A stretch of 60,505 bases of DNA, taken from M55B118 sp964501715 (lineage in GTDB: Bacteria; Bacillota_I; Bacilli_A; Izemoplasmatales; Izemoplasmataceae). This document shows, in pieces, positions 8,493 through 15,599 of the stretch (positions within the stretch are counted from its first letter, which is position 1; each line of letters starts with the position of its first letter). The stretch lies in NCBI GenBank assembly GCA_964501715.1, contig CAZCTR010000007.1, positions 1 through 60,505 of the forward strand, given 5' to 3'. Below the pieces are notes generated by a model that was not told the DNA's origin, did no database searches, and worked only from the letters and a program-made list of their open reading frames with translations. The position numbers and the translations under genes are program-made.

Positions 8493-8936
8493 ATGGAAAA
8501 TACAATAAAATCCGAACATATGCAAATTGTGAACTCACAGGATTCTTACCAGGAAGCGATCCGTCTGGCTGCGAAACCTTTGCTCGATGACGGTTATATC
8601 ACAGAAAAATATATAGATGATATGATTCAAGCGCTTCAGGATTACGGACCCTATATCGTGCTGGCCGACGAATTCGCCATGCCACATGCCAGACCGAGCG
8701 AAGCGGTCAAAGAGACGGGGCTTTCCTTGCTTGTCGTCAAGGACGGAGTCGACCTGATGGACAATCACGTCAAACTCTTCATCGTCCTCGCTGCAAAGAA
8801 CAGTACCGACCATACAGAACTCCTGGGCTCTCTCGCTGAATTTCTCATGGAAAAGGAAAACATCAAGGATGTGATCAATAGCGATGATATAAAGACCATC
8901 CAAAACATTCTTAAAGAAAGGTGGAAAACATCATGA
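8493..8936 (+). CDS. PTS EIIA component, ascorbate (UlaC)/fructose-mannitol type
   Basis: Cytoplasmic phosphotransfer protein passing phosphate from HPr to EIIB. The 147 residues fit PTS_EIIA type 2, with phospho-accepting His65 in FAMPHARP, the signature of UlaC/SgaA-like proteins. The start at 8493 is chosen because GGAGGAAAAAC precedes it and the promoter (8424-8452) lies inside the longer frame. The stop overlaps the EIIB start (ATGA). With EIIB and EIIC it forms a complete sugar-specific enzyme II. Confidence 0.92.
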   Translation: MENTIKSEHMQIVNSQDSYQEAIRLAAKPLLDDGYITEKYIDDMIQALQDYGPYIVLADEFAMPHARPSEAVKETGLSLLVVKDGVDLMDNHVKLFIVLAAKNSTDHTELLGSLAEFLMEKENIKDVINSDDIKTIQNILKERWKTS

Positions 8937-9214
8937 AGATACTTGCCGTATGCGGTTTCGGAGTCGGTTCATCGATGATTCTCAAGATGACCATACAAAA
9001 AGCTCTCAAGGATTTGGATGTGGATGCCGAAGTGGTCAATACCGATATTTCCGATTCGTCCTCCTATAAGGCGGATGCGATATTCACATCCCCACAATTC
9101 GTTGATGACTTGAAAAGCAGGACCTCAGTTCCGCTTTATAAAGTCGAACGATATTCGGACAAAGAAGAGATCAAAGGACAAATCAAGAAACTGCTCGACG
9201 ACCTTGGAAAATAA
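8933..9214 (+). CDS. PTS EIIB component, ascorbate (UlaB) type
   Basis: Cytoplasmic phosphocarrier giving its phosphate to the sugar as EIIC transports it. The 93 residues start MKILAVCGFGVGSSM, with the phospho-accepting Cys7 in the CGFGxGSS P-loop typical of the UlaB/SgaB family. The ATG at 8933 overlaps the EIIA stop; an in-frame GTG at 8921 is less likely because AAAGAAAGGTGG is well spaced for 8933. Translation is coupled to EIIA. Confidence 0.92.
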   Translation: MKILAVCGFGVGSSMILKMTIQKALKDLDVDAEVVNTDISDSSSYKADAIFTSPQFVDDLKSRTSVPLYKVERYSDKEEIKGQIKKLLDDLGK

Positions 9215-9258
9215 TTAAGGAAACAATAAAAATTATATAAAAAGGAGATTGAGAAAAC

Positions 9259-10545
9259 ATGGAAGCACTGCAAGCGATTGTGGATGCCATTATTGGCTTC
9301 TTCAGAACACCACCGTTCCTGCTTGGTTTCATCGCAGTCGTAGGTCTGATCCTACAGAAGAAGAAAATTGCCGAGATTGTCAGAGGCGGTGTCATGGCCG
9401 CGTTCGGCATGGCGATCATCCAGATCGGTGTCGACACATTGGTCGGATCCATCGCCCCACTGAATGACCTTTATCAAAGCATCTACGGCTCACCCGATGA
9501 CGTTCCCGGCATGGGTGAGGCGGCTTACACTGAACAATATGGGTCTGACATCGGATATGCCATGGTACTCGGTTATATCCTTCACCTGCTCATCGCACGC
9601 TTCACCAAGGTCAAGACCGTCTTCTTGACCGGGCACTTCATCTGGTGGATGCCGTTCATATTCGTTGCCATCGGTGTTGGAGCTGGATGGAGCGGCGCAG
9701 GGCTCGTAATCTGGGGTGCGATCCTTTCCGCACTCTATTGGTCATTCATGCCTTATTTCATGCGCCCCTATTCAAGGAAAGTCATCGGAGACGATTCTTT
9801 CACCCTCGGCCATCCTTCCGCCATACTCGCTTTGATCTCCGGAACCATTGCGAAATATGTCGGCAACACTGAAAATTCAACCGAGGACCTCGAGCTTCCC
9901 AAAGGTCTTTCATTCTTCCGCGAAACATCCATCATGGGTGCAATTGTCATCTTCATCACATTCATCGTGAGCGGCCTCCTGGTCGGAGATGGATTCTCGG
10001 ATATCGGTGTTGAGCAGGCGCTATTCCCTTACGCTCTTGAACAGGGTCTTCAGTTCGGTATCGGACTCATCATCCTGCTTCAGGGTGTCCGCTTGCTCGT
10101 CAACGAAATCGTACCGGCCTTCCAAGGTATCAGCGAGAAACTCATTCCAGATGCCCAACCGGCTTATGACGCGCCCCTTTTCTTCAATTTCAAACCGAAC
10201 GCGCTTCTGATCGGTTTCATCGTCGCCATGATCACCTCCACCATTGTGATCATTCTATCGAACTCGTTCAACCTGTTCGGCGTCATGCTGATCCCATTGG
10301 TCATCACCAGCTTCTTTGAATGTGGTACAGCGTCCATCATGGCCGAAGGACAAGGCGGTATGCGAGGCGCGATCATAGGTACCATCGCCGCTGCGATCGT
10401 CATGCCTCTTCTCCTCGGTGTCAGTCTCTTCTTCTTCAGCGAGACCATCCAGGACTGGATGCTCATATTCGGTGGTAACGACATGTCTCTTTGGGGCACT
10501 GTCACCGGATTCATCGCAGAACTCTTTAGCGGAATCACCGGCTAA
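9259..10545 (+). CDS. PTS EIIC component, UlaA/SgaT family
   Basis: Polytopic membrane permease taking up and phosphorylating a sugar. The 428 residues have about 10-11 hydrophobic segments and the SgaT/UlaA opening, with a hydrophobic hairpin around FLLGFIAVVGLILQKKKI. In E. coli UlaA carries L-ascorbate. No ascorbate catabolic gene (ulaD, ulaE, ulaF, ulaG) is nearby; the partners are nagB, a NagR-like repressor and a SIS protein, so an amino sugar or related compound is more likely here. AAAAGGAG precedes the ATG. Confidence 0.92.
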   Translation: MEALQAIVDAIIGFFRTPPFLLGFIAVVGLILQKKKIAEIVRGGVMAAFGMAIIQIGVDTLVGSIAPLNDLYQSIYGSPDDVPGMGEAAYTEQYGSDIGYAMVLGYILHLLIARFTKVKTVFLTGHFIWWMPFIFVAIGVGAGWSGAGLVIWGAILSALYWSFMPYFMRPYSRKVIGDDSFTLGHPSAILALISGTIAKYVGNTENSTEDLELPKGLSFFRETSIMGAIVIFITFIVSGLLVGDGFSDIGVEQALFPYALEQGLQFGIGLIILLQGVRLLVNEIVPAFQGISEKLIPDAQPAYDAPLFFNFKPNALLIGFIVAMITSTIVIILSNSFNLFGVMLIPLVITSFFECGTASIMAEGQGGMRGAIIGTIAAAIVMPLLLGVSLFFFSETIQDWMLIFGGNDMSLWGTVTGFIAELFSGITG

Positions 10546-11285
10546 TGCCACACCACAAGGATTATTTCAACCACATTCAATCCTTGCTTGATACTGTATT
10601 GAAGCATGAATCCACCGCCTTGGAAGAGGCGGTGGACATGCTCTATGACGCCACGGTGAACAAGCGCAACATCTTTGTCTTCGGTGCATCACATGCCGGA
10701 ATCCTCTCACAGGAGCTCACATACAGAGCCGGAGGCCTTGCAACCATCAATCCCGTCCATTCACCAGGCCTCATGCTCAACGTGAAACCAGTCACCTTCA
10801 CATCCAAAATGGAGCGTCTTGATGGGTATGGCAATCTGATCGCCGACAAGACTCCGATCCAAAAGGACGATGTCATCATCACACACAGCGTCTCCGGAAG
10901 GAACACTGTGATGATCGATTTTGTCAACGCCGCAAAAGAAAAAGGCGCGAAAATCATCGCGCTCACAAATCTCAACTATTCGAAAGAAGTCGAAAGCCGT
11001 CACCCTTCAGGGAAACGCCTTTTCGAACTCGCCGACCTTGTCATAGACAATCACGGTGACAAAGGTGATGCAGCCATGAAGTTCGACGGCATGAATCAAA
11101 AAGTCGCTCCGACAAGCACTGTCGTGGGTGCGACCATCGTCAACAGCATCGTCACGGGACTCACTCAGAAATTGTTGGACCATGACAAGGACGTCCCCGT
11201 CCTCTACAGTGCGAACCTAGACGGAGGCGACGAGCACAACCAGAAAATATTCAGGATGTACAAAGACAACATATTCTATCTTTAA
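10545..11285 (+). CDS. SIS-domain phosphosugar-binding protein (UPF0309-like)
   Basis: Likely phosphosugar isomerase, deaminase or lyase acting on the PTS product. The 246 residues contain a SIS fold with NIFVFGASHAGILSQE near residue 40, the serine-rich phosphate-binding ITHSVSGRN in the middle, and GATIVNSIV in the C-terminal helix. It resembles annotated sugar isomerase domain (UPF0309) proteins; no exact reaction is established from sequence. It starts in TAATG, overlapping the EIIC stop by one base, so it is co-translated with the transporter. Last gene before a strong terminator. Confidence 0.85.
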   Translation: MPHHKDYFNHIQSLLDTVLKHESTALEEAVDMLYDATVNKRNIFVFGASHAGILSQELTYRAGGLATINPVHSPGLMLNVKPVTFTSKMERLDGYGNLIADKTPIQKDDVIITHSVSGRNTVMIDFVNAAKEKGAKIIALTNLNYSKEVESRHPSGKRLFELADLVIDNHGDKGDAAMKFDGMNQKVAPTSTVVGATIVNSIVTGLTQKLLDHDKDVPVLYSANLDGGDEHNQKIFRMYKDNIFYL

Positions 11286-11297
11286 CACCTTACAACA

Positions 11298-11341
11298 AAG
11301 CCGGTCACACGCATGAACCTGCGGTGTGGCCGGCTTTTTTT
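11298..11341 (+). terminator. Terminator of the PTS-SIS operon
   Basis: Near-perfect 15-bp stem (11298-11312 with 11321-11336, arms AAGCCGG.../...CCGGCTT) followed by TTTTTT. It sits in the convergent gap and may also end the leftward gene. Confidence 0.95.
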
Positions 11342-11601
11342 CATCCTTGAAGCATCCTTTCAATGATCATGGTCAGAAGCATATAAAGCGCCAATGTGAC
11401 GACCCCTGTGAATTGCAGATAGAAAAGCTTGATCGGTTCTTTGGCGGCGTTGGTGAGAAGGTATTCCACAAAGGCACTCAACGCACCAGCCGCAAGGGTG
11501 AAGAACACGATGTTCACAATCCATTCCGTCGCTCCGGAAAACCCGTAAGCCTCTCCGAGGGTACCAATCAGATGGGAAAAGATGGCGACAATGAATAGCA
11601 C
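11341..11601 (-). CDS. Small three-TM membrane protein of unknown function
   Basis: The 86 residues from GTG at 11601 have about three hydrophobic segments and no family I recognise. The GTG has no ribosome site. The frame stays open upstream, and 14 bp after the PAP2 stop codon comes GGAG (11657-11660) followed at 4-7 bp by in-frame ATT (11652) and ATC (11649) codons. A non-standard start giving about 102-103 residues, with a positively charged N-terminus (KAINRLIFSINR), is therefore plausible. It is directly downstream of the PAP2 gene and probably co-transcribed. Confidence 0.65.
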   Translation of the reverse strand: MLFIVAIFSHLIGTLGEAYGFSGATEWIVNIVFFTLAAGALSAFVEYLLTNAAKEPIKLFYLQFTGVVTLALYMLLTMIIERMLQG

Positions 11602-11666
11602 TCGGTTGATCGAGAAAATAAGCCTGTTTATAGCTTTGAAAGTATCGATAATACCACTCCGTTCAA

Positions 11667-12548
11667 TTAATAGCCAAGGTGTTTGAACACCATGGGATAC
11701 AAGAAGAAACCGACATTCGCCAGCAGGAAATACCGAAGGAAATCCAACATGTTATAGGACCATGTGCCTTCCACAAACCCGAACAGTCCGAACAGGGTCT
11801 TCAGGGCAGTGAGCGTCACCACGAGAAGCACAATGCCTATAATGACACGTAAGACCTTGATTCTCAAGGGTTTTTGCATAGAGAATCCGACATATTTTTT
11901 CTCAAGGGAAGCCGCGACAATCAATCCTGCCATGATGCCATACCCTTGAAAGAAGTCATTGTTGGAAACAAAGAAAAGAAACGGGAAGAAAACGATTATC
12001 AGGACACCATAGTAGCGTCTCAGTTTGACCTTGTCGTGATACATCCGGTTGAAGAGCACTCCATGGGCAAGGGCGACCATAATCCCAAGCGCAGCGCCGA
12101 CAAACACATCACTCAAATAGTGCACACCGAGATACATCCTGCTGATCATCATGAGCACCGTTAATACCCCGGCAATCACCCACCACTTTCTTTTTCCAAG
12201 CGTATAGGCAATCGCAAAGACGAAAGACCCGAACCCCTGGGTATGCCCGCTAGGGAAACTGCTTCCAGTCGAAGTCCCAGGTCGGAGGTTCTGCACCTCC
12301 GGATAACGTTCAAATGGCCTCGGCATTTGAGTGAGACTCTTAATCACATTATTGAGGGAGAAAGAGATTCCAAGCGCGGTCCCGATATATTCAGCCGTTC
12401 TTTTATTCACCGCCCAATAGACTGTTCCCAGCACGACGATGAAAAGGTATTCCTCCCCGAGAAGGGAAATGAACTGGAAAAACCATTCAATGACTGTCCC
12501 ACTGGTTTTTTGCAGCCAAAGAATCAGTTCGACACTAAGGTTTTCCAT
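11667..12548 (-). CDS. PAP2-family membrane phosphatase
   Basis: Integral membrane lipid- or undecaprenyl-pyrophosphate-type phosphatase with catalysis at the outer face. The 293 residues have about eight hydrophobic segments and all three PAP2 motifs: K70-x6-RP (77-78), PSGH at 99-102 and SR-x5-H-x3-D at 136-147. The extra C-terminal membrane half (about 160-290) resembles longer PAP2 proteins of Bacillota. AGGAGGCCCTAT precedes the ATG. The exact substrate (phosphatidic acid, bacitracin-target lipid or other) cannot be told. Confidence 0.92.
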   Translation of the reverse strand: MENLSVELILWLQKTSGTVIEWFFQFISLLGEEYLFIVVLGTVYWAVNKRTAEYIGTALGISFSLNNVIKSLTQMPRPFERYPEVQNLRPGTSTGSSFPSGHTQGFGSFVFAIAYTLGKRKWWVIAGVLTVLMMISRMYLGVHYLSDVFVGAALGIMVALAHGVLFNRMYHDKVKLRRYYGVLIIVFFPFLFFVSNNDFFQGYGIMAGLIVAASLEKKYVGFSMQKPLRIKVLRVIIGIVLLVVTLTALKTLFGLFGFVEGTWSYNMLDFLRYFLLANVGFFLYPMVFKHLGY

Positions 12549-12598
12549 ATAGGGCCTCCTAGGATTTCAGGATGATGTATAAGACCATTGTTCAGGGT

Positions 12599-13360
12599 TC
12601 ATGACTTGTTTTCACGATTCAGGAAATTCTTCTTTTGTTTCTTGAGATACGGAATGAAGAAGAGTGGACATAGTTTGTGCGTCCATTTGAAAAGACCGAA
12701 TGGATGAATCTCTTTCTTGTTCTTCTTGAGACCCCCAAGAATCTTTTGGGCTACTTTTTCAGGCTTTTGCACCGGCCAAGGCTTTTTATCCGCATTCGCC
12801 TTGGCGAAAAACGCGGTGTCCGTCGCAACAGGAAAGACGGCTTGATAGACCTGGTCTTTGCGGAGCTTTTCTTGATTCGCTGTTTTCACGAAGGTGTCCA
12901 CTGCGGATTTCGTGGCCCCATAAAGCGCATAGCCCGGCATGGGAAGCCTTGCTATCGCACTGGATGTCACCATGAAATTGAAAGCACGGTCATGATTCAA
13001 ATCCTTCATCCTCTTTGCAGAATAAAAAACTGACACGGCATTGATCGATACGATGGTCTCCGCTTTGTCATAATCCGCCTCTTCAAAGGGTTCGTAGTAA
13101 GCGAAGCCGGCATTGGCGATGAATACATCGACCTTGCCGAAACAATCCAAAGCGTGGTCAAACAGTTCATCCACACCTTTTTTACCTGAAAGATCGACGT
13201 TCTTGAGCCATAACCTGGCATGTGTGATATCCATGGTGTTTTCAATCTTACGGCTCACGGCGAGTACAAACGCCCCTTCTTTGAGCAAGAAAGGTACAAG
13301 GGCACGCCCAATGCCGCTAGACGCGCCCGTCAGAACCACATACTTTCCATCCAACTGCAT
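12599..13360 (-). CDS. Short-chain dehydrogenase/reductase (SDR)
   Basis: Probable NAD(P)-dependent oxidoreductase. The 253 residues form one Rossmann domain with TGASSGIG at 11-18, NAG at 83-85, catalytic Ser (133/134) and Tyr147-x3-Lys151. SRK after beta-2 suggests NADP(H) preference. The basic, hydrophobic tail (TPYL-like segment around FFIPYLKKQKK) may touch the membrane, as in some lipid-active SDRs. It is 4 bp from the hydrolase gene and in the TetR-hydrolase-SDR operon. Substrate unknown; a lipid or xenobiotic carbonyl is a guess. Confidence 0.9.
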   Translation of the reverse strand: MQLDGKYVVLTGASSGIGRALVPFLLKEGAFVLAVSRKIENTMDITHARLWLKNVDLSGKKGVDELFDHALDCFGKVDVFIANAGFAYYEPFEEADYDKAETIVSINAVSVFYSAKRMKDLNHDRAFNFMVTSSAIARLPMPGYALYGATKSAVDTFVKTANQEKLRKDQVYQAVFPVATDTAFFAKANADKKPWPVQKPEKVAQKILGGLKKNKKEIHPFGLFKWTHKLCPLFFIPYLKKQKKNFLNRENKS

Positions 13361-13364
13361 ACAA

Positions 13365-14090
13365 TCACTCCAAATTTTCCATCATCATCGCCACAATCTT
13401 CTCAGCGGTGATGGTTTGTTGGGTTTCTTCAGAAATGCCGGCCATCCCGTCATGCCTTTGGTTTCCATATGATCCGAAATTGGCATGGTTGGCCCCGTGT
13501 ATTTCATGAAACACGGTGTGATCAGGAAGCTGCTCCGCGGTCTCTTCATAGGCGATCAGATCGATGATGTCGTCATTGGACGCCTTCAAGGAGAGCACAG
13601 GTTGGTCCCACCCGCTCAGATCGACTCCTCGTTGGGGATAGCTCGCGAGGAGAAAAAGCCCCGAATATTTCCCAGGGTTCTCCTCGACATGGCTGGAGGC
13701 TGCAACCCCACCGAGCGAATGCCCTCCGATAAAGACGGGTAACCCATCGTCCAAGTCCAGCTTTTCAGCAGCGTTCGCATCGAGAATGGAGAAGTGGAAT
13801 GGCATCCTCGGTATATGGACATTGAATCCATGATCTGCTATTTTCTCAGCCAGCGGAAGATAGGCCTCAGGTTCCACAAGGGCTCCTGGATATATGACCA
13901 CGTGCGCCATGGCCTCTGGCACCTCGACATGATAAGTCCCGCCATGTGAACGATAATCGACCTCTACAGATTCAATGGCCTCTTCCTCTGCCTTGTTGAC
14001 CGACAAGGCGAATGTAAGAAGCGCTCCATAAAGAATGATGAAAAAAGATGCCCGTCCCCATCTAAACCATCTTTTGCGCACGCGCGTCAT
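13365..14090 (-). CDS. Membrane-anchored alpha/beta hydrolase
   Basis: Serine hydrolase of unknown substrate. Residues 13-31 form an N-terminal membrane anchor; the catalytic domain faces outward by the positive-inside rule. The nucleophile elbow GHSLGG is at 123-128 (Ser125). An aspartate in ASNDDII and a histidine in GANHANF complete a plausible triad. It resembles family-5 alpha/beta hydrolases. The start overlaps the TetR stop codon (ATGA), so it is coupled to the regulator. Confidence 0.85.
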   Translation of the reverse strand: MTRVRKRWFRWGRASFFIILYGALLTFALSVNKAEEEAIESVEVDYRSHGGTYHVEVPEAMAHVVIYPGALVEPEAYLPLAEKIADHGFNVHIPRMPFHFSILDANAAEKLDLDDGLPVFIGGHSLGGVAASSHVEENPGKYSGLFLLASYPQRGVDLSGWDQPVLSLKASNDDIIDLIAYEETAEQLPDHTVFHEIHGANHANFGSYGNQRHDGMAGISEETQQTITAEKIVAMMMENLE

Positions 14091-14650
14091 CCTTTCAATC
14101 CGAAGACAAGCAAGGAGATGTGTTTTTTCAAAGCCGACTTGGTTTGAACGGCACTGTAATCAAAGAAAGTCAAGTGATCCAACACAATCTGCTCGTCAAA
14201 CGCATCGGAAATCCTGCCTTCACGGATACCCTCCCGAACAAAATAGGAGAGTGCTGTGGCGATTCTATTATCCATATACCATTTCAGCACCTTCGAGAGA
14301 GACGGTTCCTCTGATCCAACAAGTTCCTTGATGAGTGCCATGTCGTAAGTTTCGATCTTGCGATGTAAAAACCGGATGAGATGGTCCGTCTTAAGCGAAA
14401 ATTGTGTGGAGGAATCATAAATGATCGCCTCAAGGTCCCTGCAGTCATCCTCAATGAGTCTTTGGACCACCCTGCGGACAACCGTCTGCTTGTTTTTGAA
14501 ATAATTGTAAATGGTCACCTGAGACACATGCGCCTCCTTGGCGATCAAATGAACAGGGGTTGCACGGACCCCTTGTTTCAAAAACAACCGGTAAGCCGCT
14601 TCCAATATGGCGTTCTGTTTTTTGATGGTGCGTTTTTGATATCCATCCAT
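14087..14650 (-). CDS. TetR/AcrR-family transcriptional regulator
   Basis: Probable repressor of its own operon (TetR-hydrolase-SDR). The 187 residues have the TetR N-terminal helix-turn-helix (about 15-60; VSQVTIYNYFKNKQTV recognition helix) and a divergent ligand-binding C-terminal part. The start at 14650 is chosen because AAAGGGGTGG precedes it and the -10 box (14672-14677) lies inside the longer frame. The likely inducer is a lipid or small hydrophobic molecule, inferred from the partners only. Confidence 0.9.
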   Translation of the reverse strand: MDGYQKRTIKKQNAILEAAYRLFLKQGVRATPVHLIAKEAHVSQVTIYNYFKNKQTVVRRVVQRLIEDDCRDLEAIIYDSSTQFSLKTDHLIRFLHRKIETYDMALIKELVGSEEPSLSKVLKWYMDNRIATALSYFVREGIREGRISDAFDEQIVLDHLTFFDYSAVQTKSALKKHISLLVFGLKG

Positions 14651-14671
14651 CAGCCCCACCCCTTTGCTTAT

Positions 14672-14677
14672 ATTATA
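14672..14677 (-). promoter_or_regulatory. -10 element of the TetR-hydrolase-SDR operon
   Basis: TATAAT on the minus strand, about 22 bp before the start codon. The -35 (TTTCAT at 17 bp) is poor. Confidence 0.6.
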
Positions 14678-14719
14678 ATGGTTTTGAACCCACAATGAAA
14701 GCGGAAACGCTCAAGGACC

Positions 14720-14748
14720 AAAAAGAAACCCCGATGCATCGCATCGGG
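14720..14748 (-). terminator. Terminator of the GNAT gene
   Basis: Perfect 8-bp stem CCCGATGC/GCATCGGG with a 3-nt loop, followed on the minus strand by GTTTCTTTTT. Confidence 0.9.
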
Positions 14749-14749
14749 A

Positions 14750-15319
14750 TCAATTGCCAATTCTCTCATTGAATATGAGCATGATTTCCTTTTCGTTCCC
14801 AGCATCATCGACAGCATCATCGCTATAGGCGTGCTCCCTTATGTGAGCAAGCTCAAAACCCATCGCCTTGTAGAAATCCACGGCATCCGGGTTCGTGTTC
14901 TGCGTCTCGATTCGCAAATGCTTCATCCCAAGCGTCCCCGCCTTTTTTCTGGCGTATGATACCAAAGCCTTTCCATAGCCTTTTCCCTGGTGGTCAGGAA
15001 GCACTCTCAAATCCCATAGGAGCAAGACATCCTTTCTTCCATCAAGCATCCTGACAGAAGGGTTGTCATGGACAAGGCTCATTGCCGCAACTGCTTGTTC
15101 TCCTTCATAAATTCCGACCATATTGAAATTGCGAAAAGAAATGAATGCATTCCATGAGGCCGGGTGTTCATCCAGCACATCGAACGCAAAAGGTTCCCTT
15201 TCCTCTTCACATAATTGAAGCGTCATAGCGTCCGGTCTTGTCAATCGATAAATACGGTTTCCCGATATATGCATGGGAATGCTAGCATAGGTTTTTTCAT
15301 CCAATGGGACTATTTTCAT
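14750..15319 (-). CDS. GNAT-family N-acetyltransferase
   Basis: Acetyl-CoA-dependent acetyltransferase. The 189 residues have the GNAT core in the C-terminal half: DLRVLPDHQGKGYGKAL, with the acetyl-CoA-binding Q/R-x-x-G-x-G/A loop, then IETQNTNPDAVDFYKAMGF. The order and the ETQN-N-A-x-x-FY segment resemble streptothricin acetyltransferases, but that alone does not prove drug resistance. RBS AGAGGTTAATT. Monocistronic with its own terminator. Confidence 0.88.
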   Translation of the reverse strand: MKIVPLDEKTYASIPMHISGNRIYRLTRPDAMTLQLCEEEREPFAFDVLDEHPASWNAFISFRNFNMVGIYEGEQAVAAMSLVHDNPSVRMLDGRKDVLLLWDLRVLPDHQGKGYGKALVSYARKKAGTLGMKHLRIETQNTNPDAVDFYKAMGFELAHIREHAYSDDAVDDAGNEKEIMLIFNERIGN

Positions 15320-15321
15320 AA

Positions 15322-15426
15322 TTAACCTCTATTTGGCTGGTATCCAGCGTATTTTAAGTCCTTCCAATCAATGTGGTGTTCAAAATTGTTATTTTCAAAA
15401 TAGGCCGGATGTCTTATCAACAGCAT
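15322..15426 (-). other. Short open frame / possible gene remnant in a 280-bp gap
   Basis: The gap 15320-15599 has no convincing gene. On the minus strand an open frame of 34 codons ends right before the GNAT gene (tail HHIDWKDLKYAGYQPNRG), and another frame at the other end of the gap reads protein-like (with MNSEEPDVAWSLKII) and then stops. Neither has a ribosome site. They may be pieces of a decayed gene, or the first may be a leader frame for GNAT. Confidence 0.3.
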
Positions 15427-15599
15427 GATACACACCGATATGTTTCAAAGACATCAGCTGATGCTTTAGGTTGCCACCACCTCATAAGTGATTATGATCT
15501 TTAAAGACCAGGCGACATCGGGTTCTTCACTGTTCATGTGGCATTCTTTGCGATATAAACCCAGCACGATCCATCCGGTTCGTGGCGTAAAACTTGTTT

